64,000 bases of DNA from Eshraghiella crossota (GTDB lineage: Bacteria > Bacillota > Clostridia > Lachnospirales > Lachnospiraceae). Both the position numbers and the translations under genes were made by a program. Shown here piece by piece: positions 1-7,572 of this stretch; position 1 is the first letter of the stretch, and each line of letters begins with the position of its first letter. Location: assembly GCF_025148445.1 (NCBI RefSeq), contig NZ_CP102270.1, positions 930,001-994,000 on the forward strand, read 5' to 3'. The notes beneath the pieces are model-generated. The model did not search any database. It saw only the letters and a program-made list of their open reading frames with translations, and was not told where the DNA came from.

Positions 1-2
1 TA

Positions 3-836
3 CCAAGCCTTGGACGATACAGGGTTAATGCATTTAAACAGCGTGGAAGTCTTGCGGCAGCAATCCGTCTGGTAGGAACACAGATTCCAAGACCTGAAGA
101 TCTGGGACTTCCTAAATCAGTTATAGAATTACATAATAAGAAGAGAGGACTTATCCTCGTTACGGGACCTACCGGAAGTGGTAAGTCTACTACACTTGCT
201 TCATTAATTAATAAGATTAATGAGAATCGTAAAGCACATATTATTACACTTGAAGATCCAATCGAGTACCTGCATACACATAAACAGGCGATGATTAACC
301 AGAGAGAAGTCGGACTTGATACAATGAGTTATGCCAATGCATTAAGGGCTGCACTCCGTGAAGATCCGGATGTCATCCTTGTAGGTGAGATGCGAGACCT
401 TGAGACAATTTCGATAGCAATTACTGCAGCCGAGACAGGACATCTTGTTCTTTCAACATTGCATACAATAGGTGCGGCAAGTACAATTGACCGTATTATT
501 GACGTATTCCCTCCTCATCAGCAGCAGCAGATAAGAATACAGCTCTCAATGGTACTTGAAGCGGTTATTTCACAGCAGCTTATTCCTACAACGGATAAGC
601 ATCACCGTGTAGCAGCATTTGAAGTAATGCTTATGACAGTAGCAATTAAGAACCTTATCCGTGAAAGCAAGACATTCCAGATTGATTCAATGATACAGAC
701 CAGCAGGGAAAAAGGCATGATAACAATGGATGATGCATTATATGAACTTTGTATGATGGGACATATTACGTCCGAATCCGCACTGAGCTTTGCACAGGAC
801 CCTGTTGCATTGGAGAAAAAAATTAAAATATACTAA
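3..836 (+). CDS. pilT: PilT-type pilus retraction ATPase, 5' end cut off
   Basis: Secretion ATPase that powers pilus retraction at the cytoplasmic face of the pilus machine. The frame is open to the left edge, so about 70 N-terminal residues of a usual ~345 are missing; 277 codons are visible. The Walker A motif GPTGSGKST lies near visible residues 55-63, followed by an Asp box (TLEDPIEY), the Walker B region (DPDVILVGEMRD, about 121) and a His box (GHLVLSTLHT). The C-terminal IKNLIRESKTFQIDSMIQTS stretch matches the PilT signature (AIRNLIRE...SMIQT) rather than the extension ATPase PilB, and no PilB zinc-binding cysteines are present. pilC follows after a 97-bp gap that holds its own promoter. 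A pilB gene probably lies just outside the window. Confidence 0.93.
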   Translation, partial: PSLGRYRVNAFKQRGSLAAAIRLVGTQIPRPEDLGLPKSVIELHNKKRGLILVTGPTGSGKSTTLASLINKINENRKAHIITLEDPIEYLHTHKQAMINQREVGLDTMSYANALRAALREDPDVILVGEMRDLETISIAITAAETGHLVLSTLHTIGAASTIDRIIDVFPPHQQQQIRIQLSMVLEAVISQQLIPTTDKHHRVAAFEVMLMTVAIKNLIRESKTFQIDSMIQTSREKGMITMDDALYELCMMGHITSESALSFAQDPVALEKKIKIY

Positions 837-867
837 ACAAATCATAAAAATTTGATAAATAAAAATC

Positions 868-896
868 TTGTATGAAAATTGTCGATGTAGTATAAT
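868..896 (+). promoter_or_regulatory. Putative sigma-A promoter of pilC
   Basis: A -35 TTGTAT (868-873) and a perfect -10 TATAAT (891-896) are separated by 17 bp, upstream of pilC and after the pilT stop. A weak CodY-box-like 15-mer (11 of 15 matches to AATTTTCWGAAAATT) covers 866-880 between the two hexamers. In AT-rich DNA this second match may be chance. Confidence 0.6.
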
Positions 897-933
897 ACAT
901 ACATACTTAGGATTGGGTTTGATGGAGTAAAGA

Positions 934-2145
934 ATGGCAAATTTTAATTATCGAATAATAACAAAAGAAGGCAAAGAAAAGAGCGGCTCTCTCGATGCAG
1001 AAGATCAGATAACCGCTGTAGCACAACTGAAATCGGAAGGCAACACAGTTATTTCCGTTAAGGCAGGCAGCAAGCTTAATACCGAGATTAAGTTTGGCAG
1101 TGGCAAGAAAGTCAAGGTCAGGGACCTGAGCGCTTTTTGTCGACAATTTAACAGTTTGCTGAAAGCGGGCGTAGGTGTTATAACCGCACTTGACATGCTT
1201 GGCGACCAGACAGAGAACAGGACACTTAAGCAGTCCATATATAATGTCAGGGACGGAGTGCAGAAGGGTGATACCCTTGCTAACTCAATGAAGAAGGAAG
1301 ATTGCTTCCCATCACTTCTTGTAAGCATGATGGAAGCCGGTGAACAGTCAGGTAATATTGAAATTGCCCTTGAGAGAATGGCTGAACACTTCGAGAAGGA
1401 CGGAAGAGCCAAGGCGGCACTTAAGAAGGCTATGATGTATCCTATCATATTGGGTATTGTTGCCATAGCAGTTCTTGTCATAATGGTAGTTGCCGTTATT
1501 CCAAGCTTCTCCAGCATGTTCGCAGATATGGATGCGAAGCTTCCGGGAATTACGAGGGGACTTCTTTCCCTCAGCGATTTCATAAGAGGTTACTGGTACA
1601 TAATTATAGCGGTTATAGCCGCAGTAGTAATAGGACTTAAGTATTTTTCAAAGACCGAGACCGGTATATATTTCTTTGCAAGACTTAAGGTCAGGATGCC
1701 GGCATTCGGTAATCTTACGAAGAAGACGGCTGCAGCAAGATTCGCAAGAACTTTCAGCACAATGCTTTCTTCCGGTATGTCAATGGTTGAAGCCCTTAAT
1801 ATTACGGCAGGAACCATGGATAACCAGTTATTCAAGGACGTTGTAAGTGACTGTGCCGTACAGGTGCAGCGAGGCGTGCCTCTTACGATGCCCCTTAAGA
1901 AATCGGAACTGTTCCCACCGCTTATCATCCATATGACAGGCATCGGTGAGGAATCAGGTAATCTTGAAGAGATGCTTAACAACTGTGCCAACTACTTTGA
2001 TGAAGAAGTAGAAGCTGCCACACAGCAGGTTATGGCACTTATGGAGCCTATGATTATTATTGTACTTGCCGGAATTGTATGTCTTATCTTAGCTGCGATT
2101 TACGGACCAATGATTACAATGTATAACACATTGGGCAAGATGTAA
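934..2145 (+). CDS. pilC: Type IV pilus inner-membrane platform protein PilC
   Basis: Polytopic platform protein (T2SSF/PilC/GspF family) that couples the pilus ATPases to pilin assembly in the membrane. The 403 residues are the normal length. Two homologous cytoplasmic T2SSF domains are visible, roughly residues 68-190 and 270-393, each with the family pattern of a LLxAG segment followed by a xxxGExSGNLExxL segment (AGEQSGNIEIALERMAEHF and IGEESGNLEEMLNNCANYF). Three hydrophobic segments lie near 165-190, 215-235 and 365-390. The ATG at 934 follows a GGAG about 7 bp upstream. It probably works with PilT upstream and the pilins downstream. Confidence 0.95.
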   Translation: MANFNYRIITKEGKEKSGSLDAEDQITAVAQLKSEGNTVISVKAGSKLNTEIKFGSGKKVKVRDLSAFCRQFNSLLKAGVGVITALDMLGDQTENRTLKQSIYNVRDGVQKGDTLANSMKKEDCFPSLLVSMMEAGEQSGNIEIALERMAEHFEKDGRAKAALKKAMMYPIILGIVAIAVLVIMVVAVIPSFSSMFADMDAKLPGITRGLLSLSDFIRGYWYIIIAVIAAVVIGLKYFSKTETGIYFFARLKVRMPAFGNLTKKTAAARFARTFSTMLSSGMSMVEALNITAGTMDNQLFKDVVSDCAVQVQRGVPLTMPLKKSELFPPLIIHMTGIGEESGNLEEMLNNCANYFDEEVEAATQQVMALMEPMIIIVLAGIVCLILAAIYGPMITMYNTLGKM

Positions 2146-2258
2146 ATTTGATACTAAAAGCTTTTGCATACCCGTCATCAGCTTTTGTATATATATCTAT
2201 TATTAAAATAATATGATCAGAGATAACACTGATTAAGAGGAAAAGGAGAATGATATTC

Positions 2259-2744
2259 ATGAAGAAAATGTCACAGAAAAATAACAAAGGTTTCTCTCTT
2301 GTAGAACTTATCGTAGTAGTAGCTATCATGGCTGTACTTATGGGTATTTTAGTACCAACACTTGTAAAGAACGTTGAGAAGTCTAAGAAACAGAAAGATA
2401 CTTCAGCTGTCGAAGAAATCAGAACAACAATGGTAACAAATTTAGCAGATCCACTTTACTCAGATCTTGAAGCAACAATTACTTATAATGGAACTAACTC
2501 GAATAGTAAGAAAATTACTATTACAACTCCTGATAATGCTCCAGCAGCTACTACTGATCTTGGAAAATTTTTAGCAGCGGTAAGCAGTGATGTTAAGGAT
2601 TGGACATTCACATCTAAGGATTACAAAGCTAAACCAAAGGTAACATTTGTAATTAAAGATCAGATGGTAACTACATACAGCGATGCGTTGGGTGAATCAG
2701 CACCAGCAGCTGGAACACCAGCAGCTCAAAACCCAACTACCTAG
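2259..2744 (+). CDS. Type IV prepilin, likely the major pilin
   Basis: Prepilin with a short basic leader ending in NNKG, cleaved before FSLVELIVVVAIMAVLMG, with the Glu at mature position 5 required for assembly. The processed protein is about 150 residues and the C-terminal part is rich in Thr, Ser and Ala (tail APAAGTPAAQNP) without a disulfide pair. An in-frame ATG at 2250 has only 1-2 bp after the AAGGAG; the ATG at 2259 sits 10 bp from it and gives a normal leader, so it is preferred. It is the simplest pilin in the locus and is followed by a strong hairpin, which together suggest the major, highly expressed subunit; that role is inference. Confidence 0.85.
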   Translation: MKKMSQKNNKGFSLVELIVVVAIMAVLMGILVPTLVKNVEKSKKQKDTSAVEEIRTTMVTNLADPLYSDLEATITYNGTNSNSKKITITTPDNAPAATTDLGKFLAAVSSDVKDWTFTSKDYKAKPKVTFVIKDQMVTTYSDALGESAPAAGTPAAQNPTT

Positions 2745-2778
2745 TCTGCATAATTAACCAAAATTGAATTAATTTATT

Positions 2779-2798
2779 AAATATTACGGGTAATATTT
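2779..2798 (+). other. Inverted repeat after pilin gene
   Basis: Nine-base arms AAATATTAC and GTAATATTT flank a GG centre, followed by ATTTTAA. It could be a weak terminator or an mRNA 3' stabilising element just after the pilin stop; there is no long T-tract. Confidence 0.35.
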
Positions 2799-2804
2799 AT
2801 TTTA

Positions 2805-2842
2805 ACTGGGATGATATCTGCATAAGCAGGTATTGTCTCAGT
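2805..2842 (+). promoter_or_regulatory. Long RNA hairpin between pilin gene and pilD
   Basis: Positions 2805-2821 and 2826-2842 pair over all 17 positions (13 Watson-Crick pairs and 4 G-U pairs) around an ATAA tetraloop. No T-tract follows, so it is not a canonical terminator. Located between the putative major pilin and its peptidase, it could set differential expression by stabilising the pilin transcript or being a processing site. Confidence 0.6.
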
Positions 2843-2876
2843 TATATAATAAAGAAAAATTGAGCAGGTATACATT

Positions 2877-3644
2877 ATGATATGGACTTTAAGCATGAGA
2901 ATTACAATATATGTAATATGCTTTATTTTCGGAATAATAATTGGCAGCTTCGTGAACGTATTGATATACAGACTGCCCTTACATGAGAACATAGTAACAG
3001 AAAACAGTCACTGTATGACATGCGGACATAAATTAAAATGGTATGATTTATTTCCATTGTTCAGCTACCTTTTTTTAAAAGGAAAATGTCGGTATTGTAA
3101 AGCAAAGTTATCAGTTCAATATCCATTAGTAGAATTCATTAATGGATTATTTTATGTATTAATATTTATTTTTAACGGAATTAATGTAACAAGTATATGT
3201 TACGCACTGTCGGTATCCATGCTGATTGCCTTGAGTGTAATTGACTGGCGTACATACGAGATTCCGTTTGGACTTAACATAGCCATATTGGTATTTGGAA
3301 TAATTAATATGGCATTTAATTATAAGAATTTCCTATATTATCTGATAGGAATGGTCTGCGTAAGCGGATTCCTACTTTTGTTATATCTTATTACAAAAGG
3401 AAGAGGAATAGGCGGCGGTGATATTAAGTTAATGGCAGCCGCAGGACTTTTACTTGGTTGGAAACACATAATACTGGCACTGATTCTGGGATGCATCATT
3501 GGTTCTGTTATTCACATTATATTGATGAAAGTAAGTGATAAAGGCAGAATGTTGGCATTTGGACCATATCTGTCTGTAGGAATAGTTATATCAATGTTGT
3601 GTGGAGACCGGTTATTAAATTGGTATTTAGGTATTTTTCAATAA
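2877..3644 (+). CDS. pilD: Prepilin peptidase/N-methyltransferase PilD
   Basis: Membrane aspartic protease (GspO/PilD, peptidase family A24) that cleaves prepilin leaders after Gly and N-methylates the new end. The N-terminal DiS_P_DiS methyltransferase domain shows the paired zinc cysteines C46-x2-C49 and C71-x2-C74. The catalytic aspartates are D123 (IDWRTYEIP) and D182 in GIGGGDIKLMAAAG, both in the expected contexts. The 255 residues and multiple hydrophobic segments fit the family. The ATG at 2877 has a modest GAGCAGG about 10 bp upstream. It likely processes all five prepilin-like proteins in the locus. Confidence 0.95.
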   Translation: MIWTLSMRITIYVICFIFGIIIGSFVNVLIYRLPLHENIVTENSHCMTCGHKLKWYDLFPLFSYLFLKGKCRYCKAKLSVQYPLVEFINGLFYVLIFIFNGINVTSICYALSVSMLIALSVIDWRTYEIPFGLNIAILVFGIINMAFNYKNFLYYLIGMVCVSGFLLLLYLITKGRGIGGGDIKLMAAAGLLLGWKHIILALILGCIIGSVIHIILMKVSDKGRMLAFGPYLSVGIVISMLCGDRLLNWYLGIFQ

Positions 3645-3692
3645 AATAAATTAAGATGTTTACCAGGCATCGACCAGGGAGGAAATATAGAA

Positions 3693-5270
3693 ATGGCGTC
3701 AACAGTTTTAGCTATTACGGTAGGTAATGATACCACTAAGATAAGTGAAGTAATGTATTCTTCACACCGAATTGTTCGAGTATCATATTCTAATACAATT
3801 CCTACACCAAAGGATTGTGTAGAAGATGGTCAGATAAGAGATCCTAAGGAATTGGCAACAGCCATAAGAGACGAACTTAGGAAGGGCGAAATCATCACTA
3901 AAGATGTAATTTTTGCCATTCAGTCAAATAAAATTATCAGTAAAGAAATCGTGGCACCTTATATGAAGGAAGCCAGATTAATGGAATATATTGTTACGAA
4001 TGCAACAGAATATTTTCCTGTTAATATAGATGAATATGTATTTACATATTCCATACTTGAGAACATTATTGATGTATCAGAGAAAAAATACAGATTAATG
4101 GTTATGGCAGCACCAATGGGTATTGTCGAAAGATATTATGACGTTGCAGACATGCTTGAATTAAGGGTACTTGATCTTGATTATGTCGGTAACTCTACAT
4201 TGCAGTTAATGAGATTGCAGATTGATGATTCACCTACCCTTTCTATCCAGATGGGTGATGAAGCAACAATCATTAGTATATTTAATAAGAATGTCCTTCA
4301 GCTTATGAGATCTGTTCCATACGGACGATCAACCGTTGCCAATGCAATAGCGGAGAAGAGGGATATTTCCTATGAAGAAGCGTTAACTGTCCTTGACAAT
4401 GAACGTGTACTTAAAGAAAGTTTTTCCGACGGAGATTATATAACGGGTTCGTTAAAATATCTCGCTAATAATATCAGCCGTGTAATTGACTATTATTCAA
4501 CAAAGAATCCTGATGTTACTATCCAGAAGGCTGTAATGGTAACTGAGGGTAAGTCAATCAGGGCACTTGAGACACTTCTTTCTTATGAAATTGGTCTTAA
4601 GATTAAAAAAATTGATGAACTTAACCAGGTTATTGCGGATGACAGACTTAATATGTCTTTGTCAGAACTTACAGGATACCTTTCCAATATCGGATGTGTT
4701 ATCCAGCCTGTTAACTTTGTTCCAAAGTCCGCACTTATTAAGGCTAAGAAGACTAATGATAATAAATATTTAAGACTTATAATTATGGGAGCCGTTTTTG
4801 TTGCAGCAGTAATCGTGCTTATTCCTCTTGTAGGCAACATAAGTAAGAGAACAGAGAATAACGGACTCAAATCAAACATTAAAAAGATAGAGGGCATTAA
4901 GACAGTAGTTAATGATTATTATCTTTCAAAAGATAAATTCACAGACATATCAACATTCTATGCACTTGCATCCAATGCTGATGATGACCTTCATAAGTTT
5001 ATTGAATTCCTTGAAGAGGATATGCCTTCGGATATAGGACTTACGTCCTTTTCTGTTTCCGGAGGAGCCGTTACAATGAACTGTACAGGCAGTTCCAAGG
5101 AAACCCTTGCCCAGTTCCTCGTTACATTAAAGAAACAGAGTAACATATCATCGGTTAATTGTGCATCTGTATCCGAGGCAACAGATGATAACGATGCGAT
5201 AACAGACAGCTATACAATTACATGTGTATTTAGTCAGTTTCCTACACAGACAGAGGAGGGCGATGAATAA
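3693..5270 (+). CDS. PilM-PilN fusion, pilus alignment complex
   Basis: The first ~350 residues look like PilM, an actin-like cytoplasmic ATPase of the type IV pilus alignment complex: the start MASTVLAITVGNDTTKISEV matches the phosphate-1 region and IISKEIVAPYM is PilM-like. A membrane segment (LRLIIMGAVFVAAVIVLIPL, about 360-380) then leads into a coiled-coil and a small alpha/beta domain like PilN. In most pili PilM and PilN are separate proteins joined through the PilN N-terminal peptide; here 525 residues cover both. A strong GGGAGGAAA site precedes the ATG. The stop overlaps the next start by one base, implying translational coupling. Confidence 0.82.
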   Translation: MASTVLAITVGNDTTKISEVMYSSHRIVRVSYSNTIPTPKDCVEDGQIRDPKELATAIRDELRKGEIITKDVIFAIQSNKIISKEIVAPYMKEARLMEYIVTNATEYFPVNIDEYVFTYSILENIIDVSEKKYRLMVMAAPMGIVERYYDVADMLELRVLDLDYVGNSTLQLMRLQIDDSPTLSIQMGDEATIISIFNKNVLQLMRSVPYGRSTVANAIAEKRDISYEEALTVLDNERVLKESFSDGDYITGSLKYLANNISRVIDYYSTKNPDVTIQKAVMVTEGKSIRALETLLSYEIGLKIKKIDELNQVIADDRLNMSLSELTGYLSNIGCVIQPVNFVPKSALIKAKKTNDNKYLRLIIMGAVFVAAVIVLIPLVGNISKRTENNGLKSNIKKIEGIKTVVNDYYLSKDKFTDISTFYALASNADDDLHKFIEFLEEDMPSDIGLTSFSVSGGAVTMNCTGSSKETLAQFLVTLKKQSNISSVNCASVSEATDDNDAITDSYTITCVFSQFPTQTEEGDE

Positions 5271-6406
5271 TGAAGTTAAATGACAGAGAAAAGAAATTAA
5301 TATTTATAGTAGTTGGTGTAATACTTATTGCTCTTTCTTACTTTATTGGATACAGAAAGATTTCAGCTGCCAATAATAAACTTGATGATAAGATTGAGGA
5401 AAACAGAACCTTATATAACAATCTTAAAGAGATGCAGGCAAGAGAGAAACAGTACCTTGAAGATACAGAATATTATACATCAGAATATAATACTCTTCTT
5501 GGTAGTTTCGACACAGGATATTCACAGGAATATTCAATTATGTTTGTTGACCAGATTGAGAAGGACACAGGAGTGTGGTTCTCACAGGTATCACTGGCTG
5601 ATACGGCAGCACTTTATACATTTGGTGCAATTACATCTTCTAACCCTATGACACAGGGTGCAGCGGTATATACTTCAGATTATGTAGGTTATGGAACAAC
5701 ACTTACACTTTCTTATAAGACATCTTATGCAGGTTATAAGGAACTTATCGAATATCTTAATACTTATAAGTTCAAATGCAGGATTGATTCTGTAAATGCT
5801 ACATATAATGCTGATGATGATGAAGTATCAGGATCAATGATACTTAATATATATGCAATAACAGGTTCAGACAGAAAGTTCCTCGGAGCACCTGTCCAGA
5901 ATAAGTTTACGGGAACAGAAAATATCTTTAACTCATCAACATTTACACCTGGTACTAATGCTGATGAAGAAAATGGTAATAATATTGTAACAGACTATGA
6001 TTACTATATCGCACTTGACTCATTTAAGTCAGACGCAGACAGTGTTGTAATCGGCCCTAAGGGTGATTCCGCTGCAACAAGAATTTCTAAGAATTCGTCT
6101 GAAAGAGAAAAAGTTACAATTACATTTAGTGGCAAGGAAGGTAAATATACAGTATCATACGCAATAGGCGATACAGTATATCCTGCAACTAATTATGAAA
6201 ATGGTGTTGAATTCACACCGGGATCAATGCTTTCACTTCTCGTGGTTGGAACAGACAGAGACCCTGAAGGAGAAGATATAAACGGAGCAGACGCAACTAT
6301 TATTAACAACACAGATATGAAGTTATACGTTAAGATAGTTGATGATGACGAAAATCCAAGATTTAAGATTAGAGAAAAATCAGGTGAAGTAGTTGTTTAT
6401 GAATAG
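5270..6406 (+). CDS. PilO-like pilus assembly protein
   Basis: Bitopic protein with a short cytoplasmic end, one membrane helix (LIFIVVGVILIALSYFIGY, about 9-27), a coiled coil (about 30-75) and an extracytoplasmic domain, the layout of PilO, which pairs with PilN in the alignment complex. At 378 residues it is much longer than usual PilO (~200); the extra C-terminal part (about 220-378) is Asp/Asn/Ser-rich and of unknown role. Sequence identity to PilO is not obvious by eye, so the call rests on topology and on its position directly after the PilM-PilN fusion, whose stop codon it overlaps. Confidence 0.7.
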   Translation: MKLNDREKKLIFIVVGVILIALSYFIGYRKISAANNKLDDKIEENRTLYNNLKEMQAREKQYLEDTEYYTSEYNTLLGSFDTGYSQEYSIMFVDQIEKDTGVWFSQVSLADTAALYTFGAITSSNPMTQGAAVYTSDYVGYGTTLTLSYKTSYAGYKELIEYLNTYKFKCRIDSVNATYNADDDEVSGSMILNIYAITGSDRKFLGAPVQNKFTGTENIFNSSTFTPGTNADEENGNNIVTDYDYYIALDSFKSDADSVVIGPKGDSAATRISKNSSEREKVTITFSGKEGKYTVSYAIGDTVYPATNYENGVEFTPGSMLSLLVVGTDRDPEGEDINGADATIINNTDMKLYVKIVDDDENPRFKIREKSGEVVVYE

Positions 6407-6414
6407 GAGTGATT

Positions 6415-7569
6415 ATGATGAGACATCCACGTAAAGCCGGAAAACAGAATATGGGATTTTCACTGGTGGAAGTTCTTGTTACTTTAGCACTTATTTCAGT
6501 TTTAAGTATTCCGCTTATCCAGACCTTCGTTAATTCAGCGAGGGTGAATGGCAAAGCAAAAAGTATGCAGAATGCTACAGACATTGCCCAAAGTATCTCA
6601 GAATACTTTGGGGCAATGCCTTTAGATGCACTCAAGACCGCTTACAAGGGTAAATATACTTCCATGTCTGATGGCAGGATTGTATTTACCAATATAGGTG
6701 ACGGTATTAATAAGGACTCTGATGGTGTGGATTATTACAAAGGATCTGACACTGAAAAATTCTATGTATCGGTAATTGTTGACCCTACCGGATATTCTAA
6801 AGCTGATAAGACGGGAATGAATGACTATATAAGACCCGGTATCAATAACCTCAACGAAAATTCCAGCATTACATGTCGTAGTAAATTAGAACAATATGAT
6901 ACGAATATTGTTAATACTTTTGATGAAAAAGGTGTGAAAGTAACTGATAAGAGCAAGATAGTTAAGAAATCCGTTTTCACAATCTATGAGAATGAATCAA
7001 CAGTATATGCCGGTAAGGTAGAATATAAATATTACCTGGACATAACATATACATATAACAACAAGAATATAGAGTACAAGAATATAGAACTTGGTATCGG
7101 AACAGTGGATAAGGCAGGCATTGCAGCACCTAACCTCTATATTATCTATACGCCTGTACTTGGCATGTATGGCAATGAAAATGTTGCAAAGGATGAGATT
7201 ACTGTTAAATACAGACCCGATAGTGAAAAAGCAGATTGGGAAAAGCCGGTAAATGTATATCTTGTAGAGCAGACAGTTAACTATGGAAGCACAGAAGATA
7301 CTAAAGTATCTCTTAACAAAGATAATATAAAAATTGAATGTTATAACAATTCAAGCGAAAGTAATAAGCTTGGTTTTTATACCAATGTTGCCGGCTGGAC
7401 GGGTGAGAATTCTTCCCTTACAGAGGGTGGAAGCTCTATTAATAAATTATATAATGTCAGTGTATATATCTGGAAAGATAAGACTGATGGTATGACTATT
7501 AAAGCAGACAAAACTTTGGATATAGCAGATGATTATTTTACAAAGGTTGACAGCGTTAAGGAGGGATAA
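6415..7569 (+). CDS. Minor prepilin, PilV/GspI-like
   Basis: Prepilin-type protein with leader MMRHPRKAGKQNMG cleaved before FSLVEVLVTLALISVLSIPL, with Glu at mature position 5. The body (~370 residues) is large for a minor pilin and contains beta-rich, Tyr/Asn-rich sequence without a known domain. An AGGAG ends at 6409, so the ATGs at 6415 or 6418 are likelier starts than the GTG at 6409 that lies inside the ribosome site. It begins the block of four minor pilins. The assignment to PilV/GspI rests on the N-terminal helix and position only. Confidence 0.75.
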   Translation: MMRHPRKAGKQNMGFSLVEVLVTLALISVLSIPLIQTFVNSARVNGKAKSMQNATDIAQSISEYFGAMPLDALKTAYKGKYTSMSDGRIVFTNIGDGINKDSDGVDYYKGSDTEKFYVSVIVDPTGYSKADKTGMNDYIRPGINNLNENSSITCRSKLEQYDTNIVNTFDEKGVKVTDKSKIVKKSVFTIYENESTVYAGKVEYKYYLDITYTYNNKNIEYKNIELGIGTVDKAGIAAPNLYIIYTPVLGMYGNENVAKDEITVKYRPDSEKADWEKPVNVYLVEQTVNYGSTEDTKVSLNKDNIKIECYNNSSESNKLGFYTNVAGWTGENSSLTEGGSSINKLYNVSVYIWKDKTDGMTIKADKTLDIADDYFTKVDSVKEG

Positions 7570-7572
7570 TCA

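Noticed and set aside
2156-2215. Promoter of the pilin gene (TTGCAT...TATATA)
   Set aside because: Spacing is 18 with a poor -10 in very AT-rich sequence; several equal alternatives exist, so no single site can be supported.
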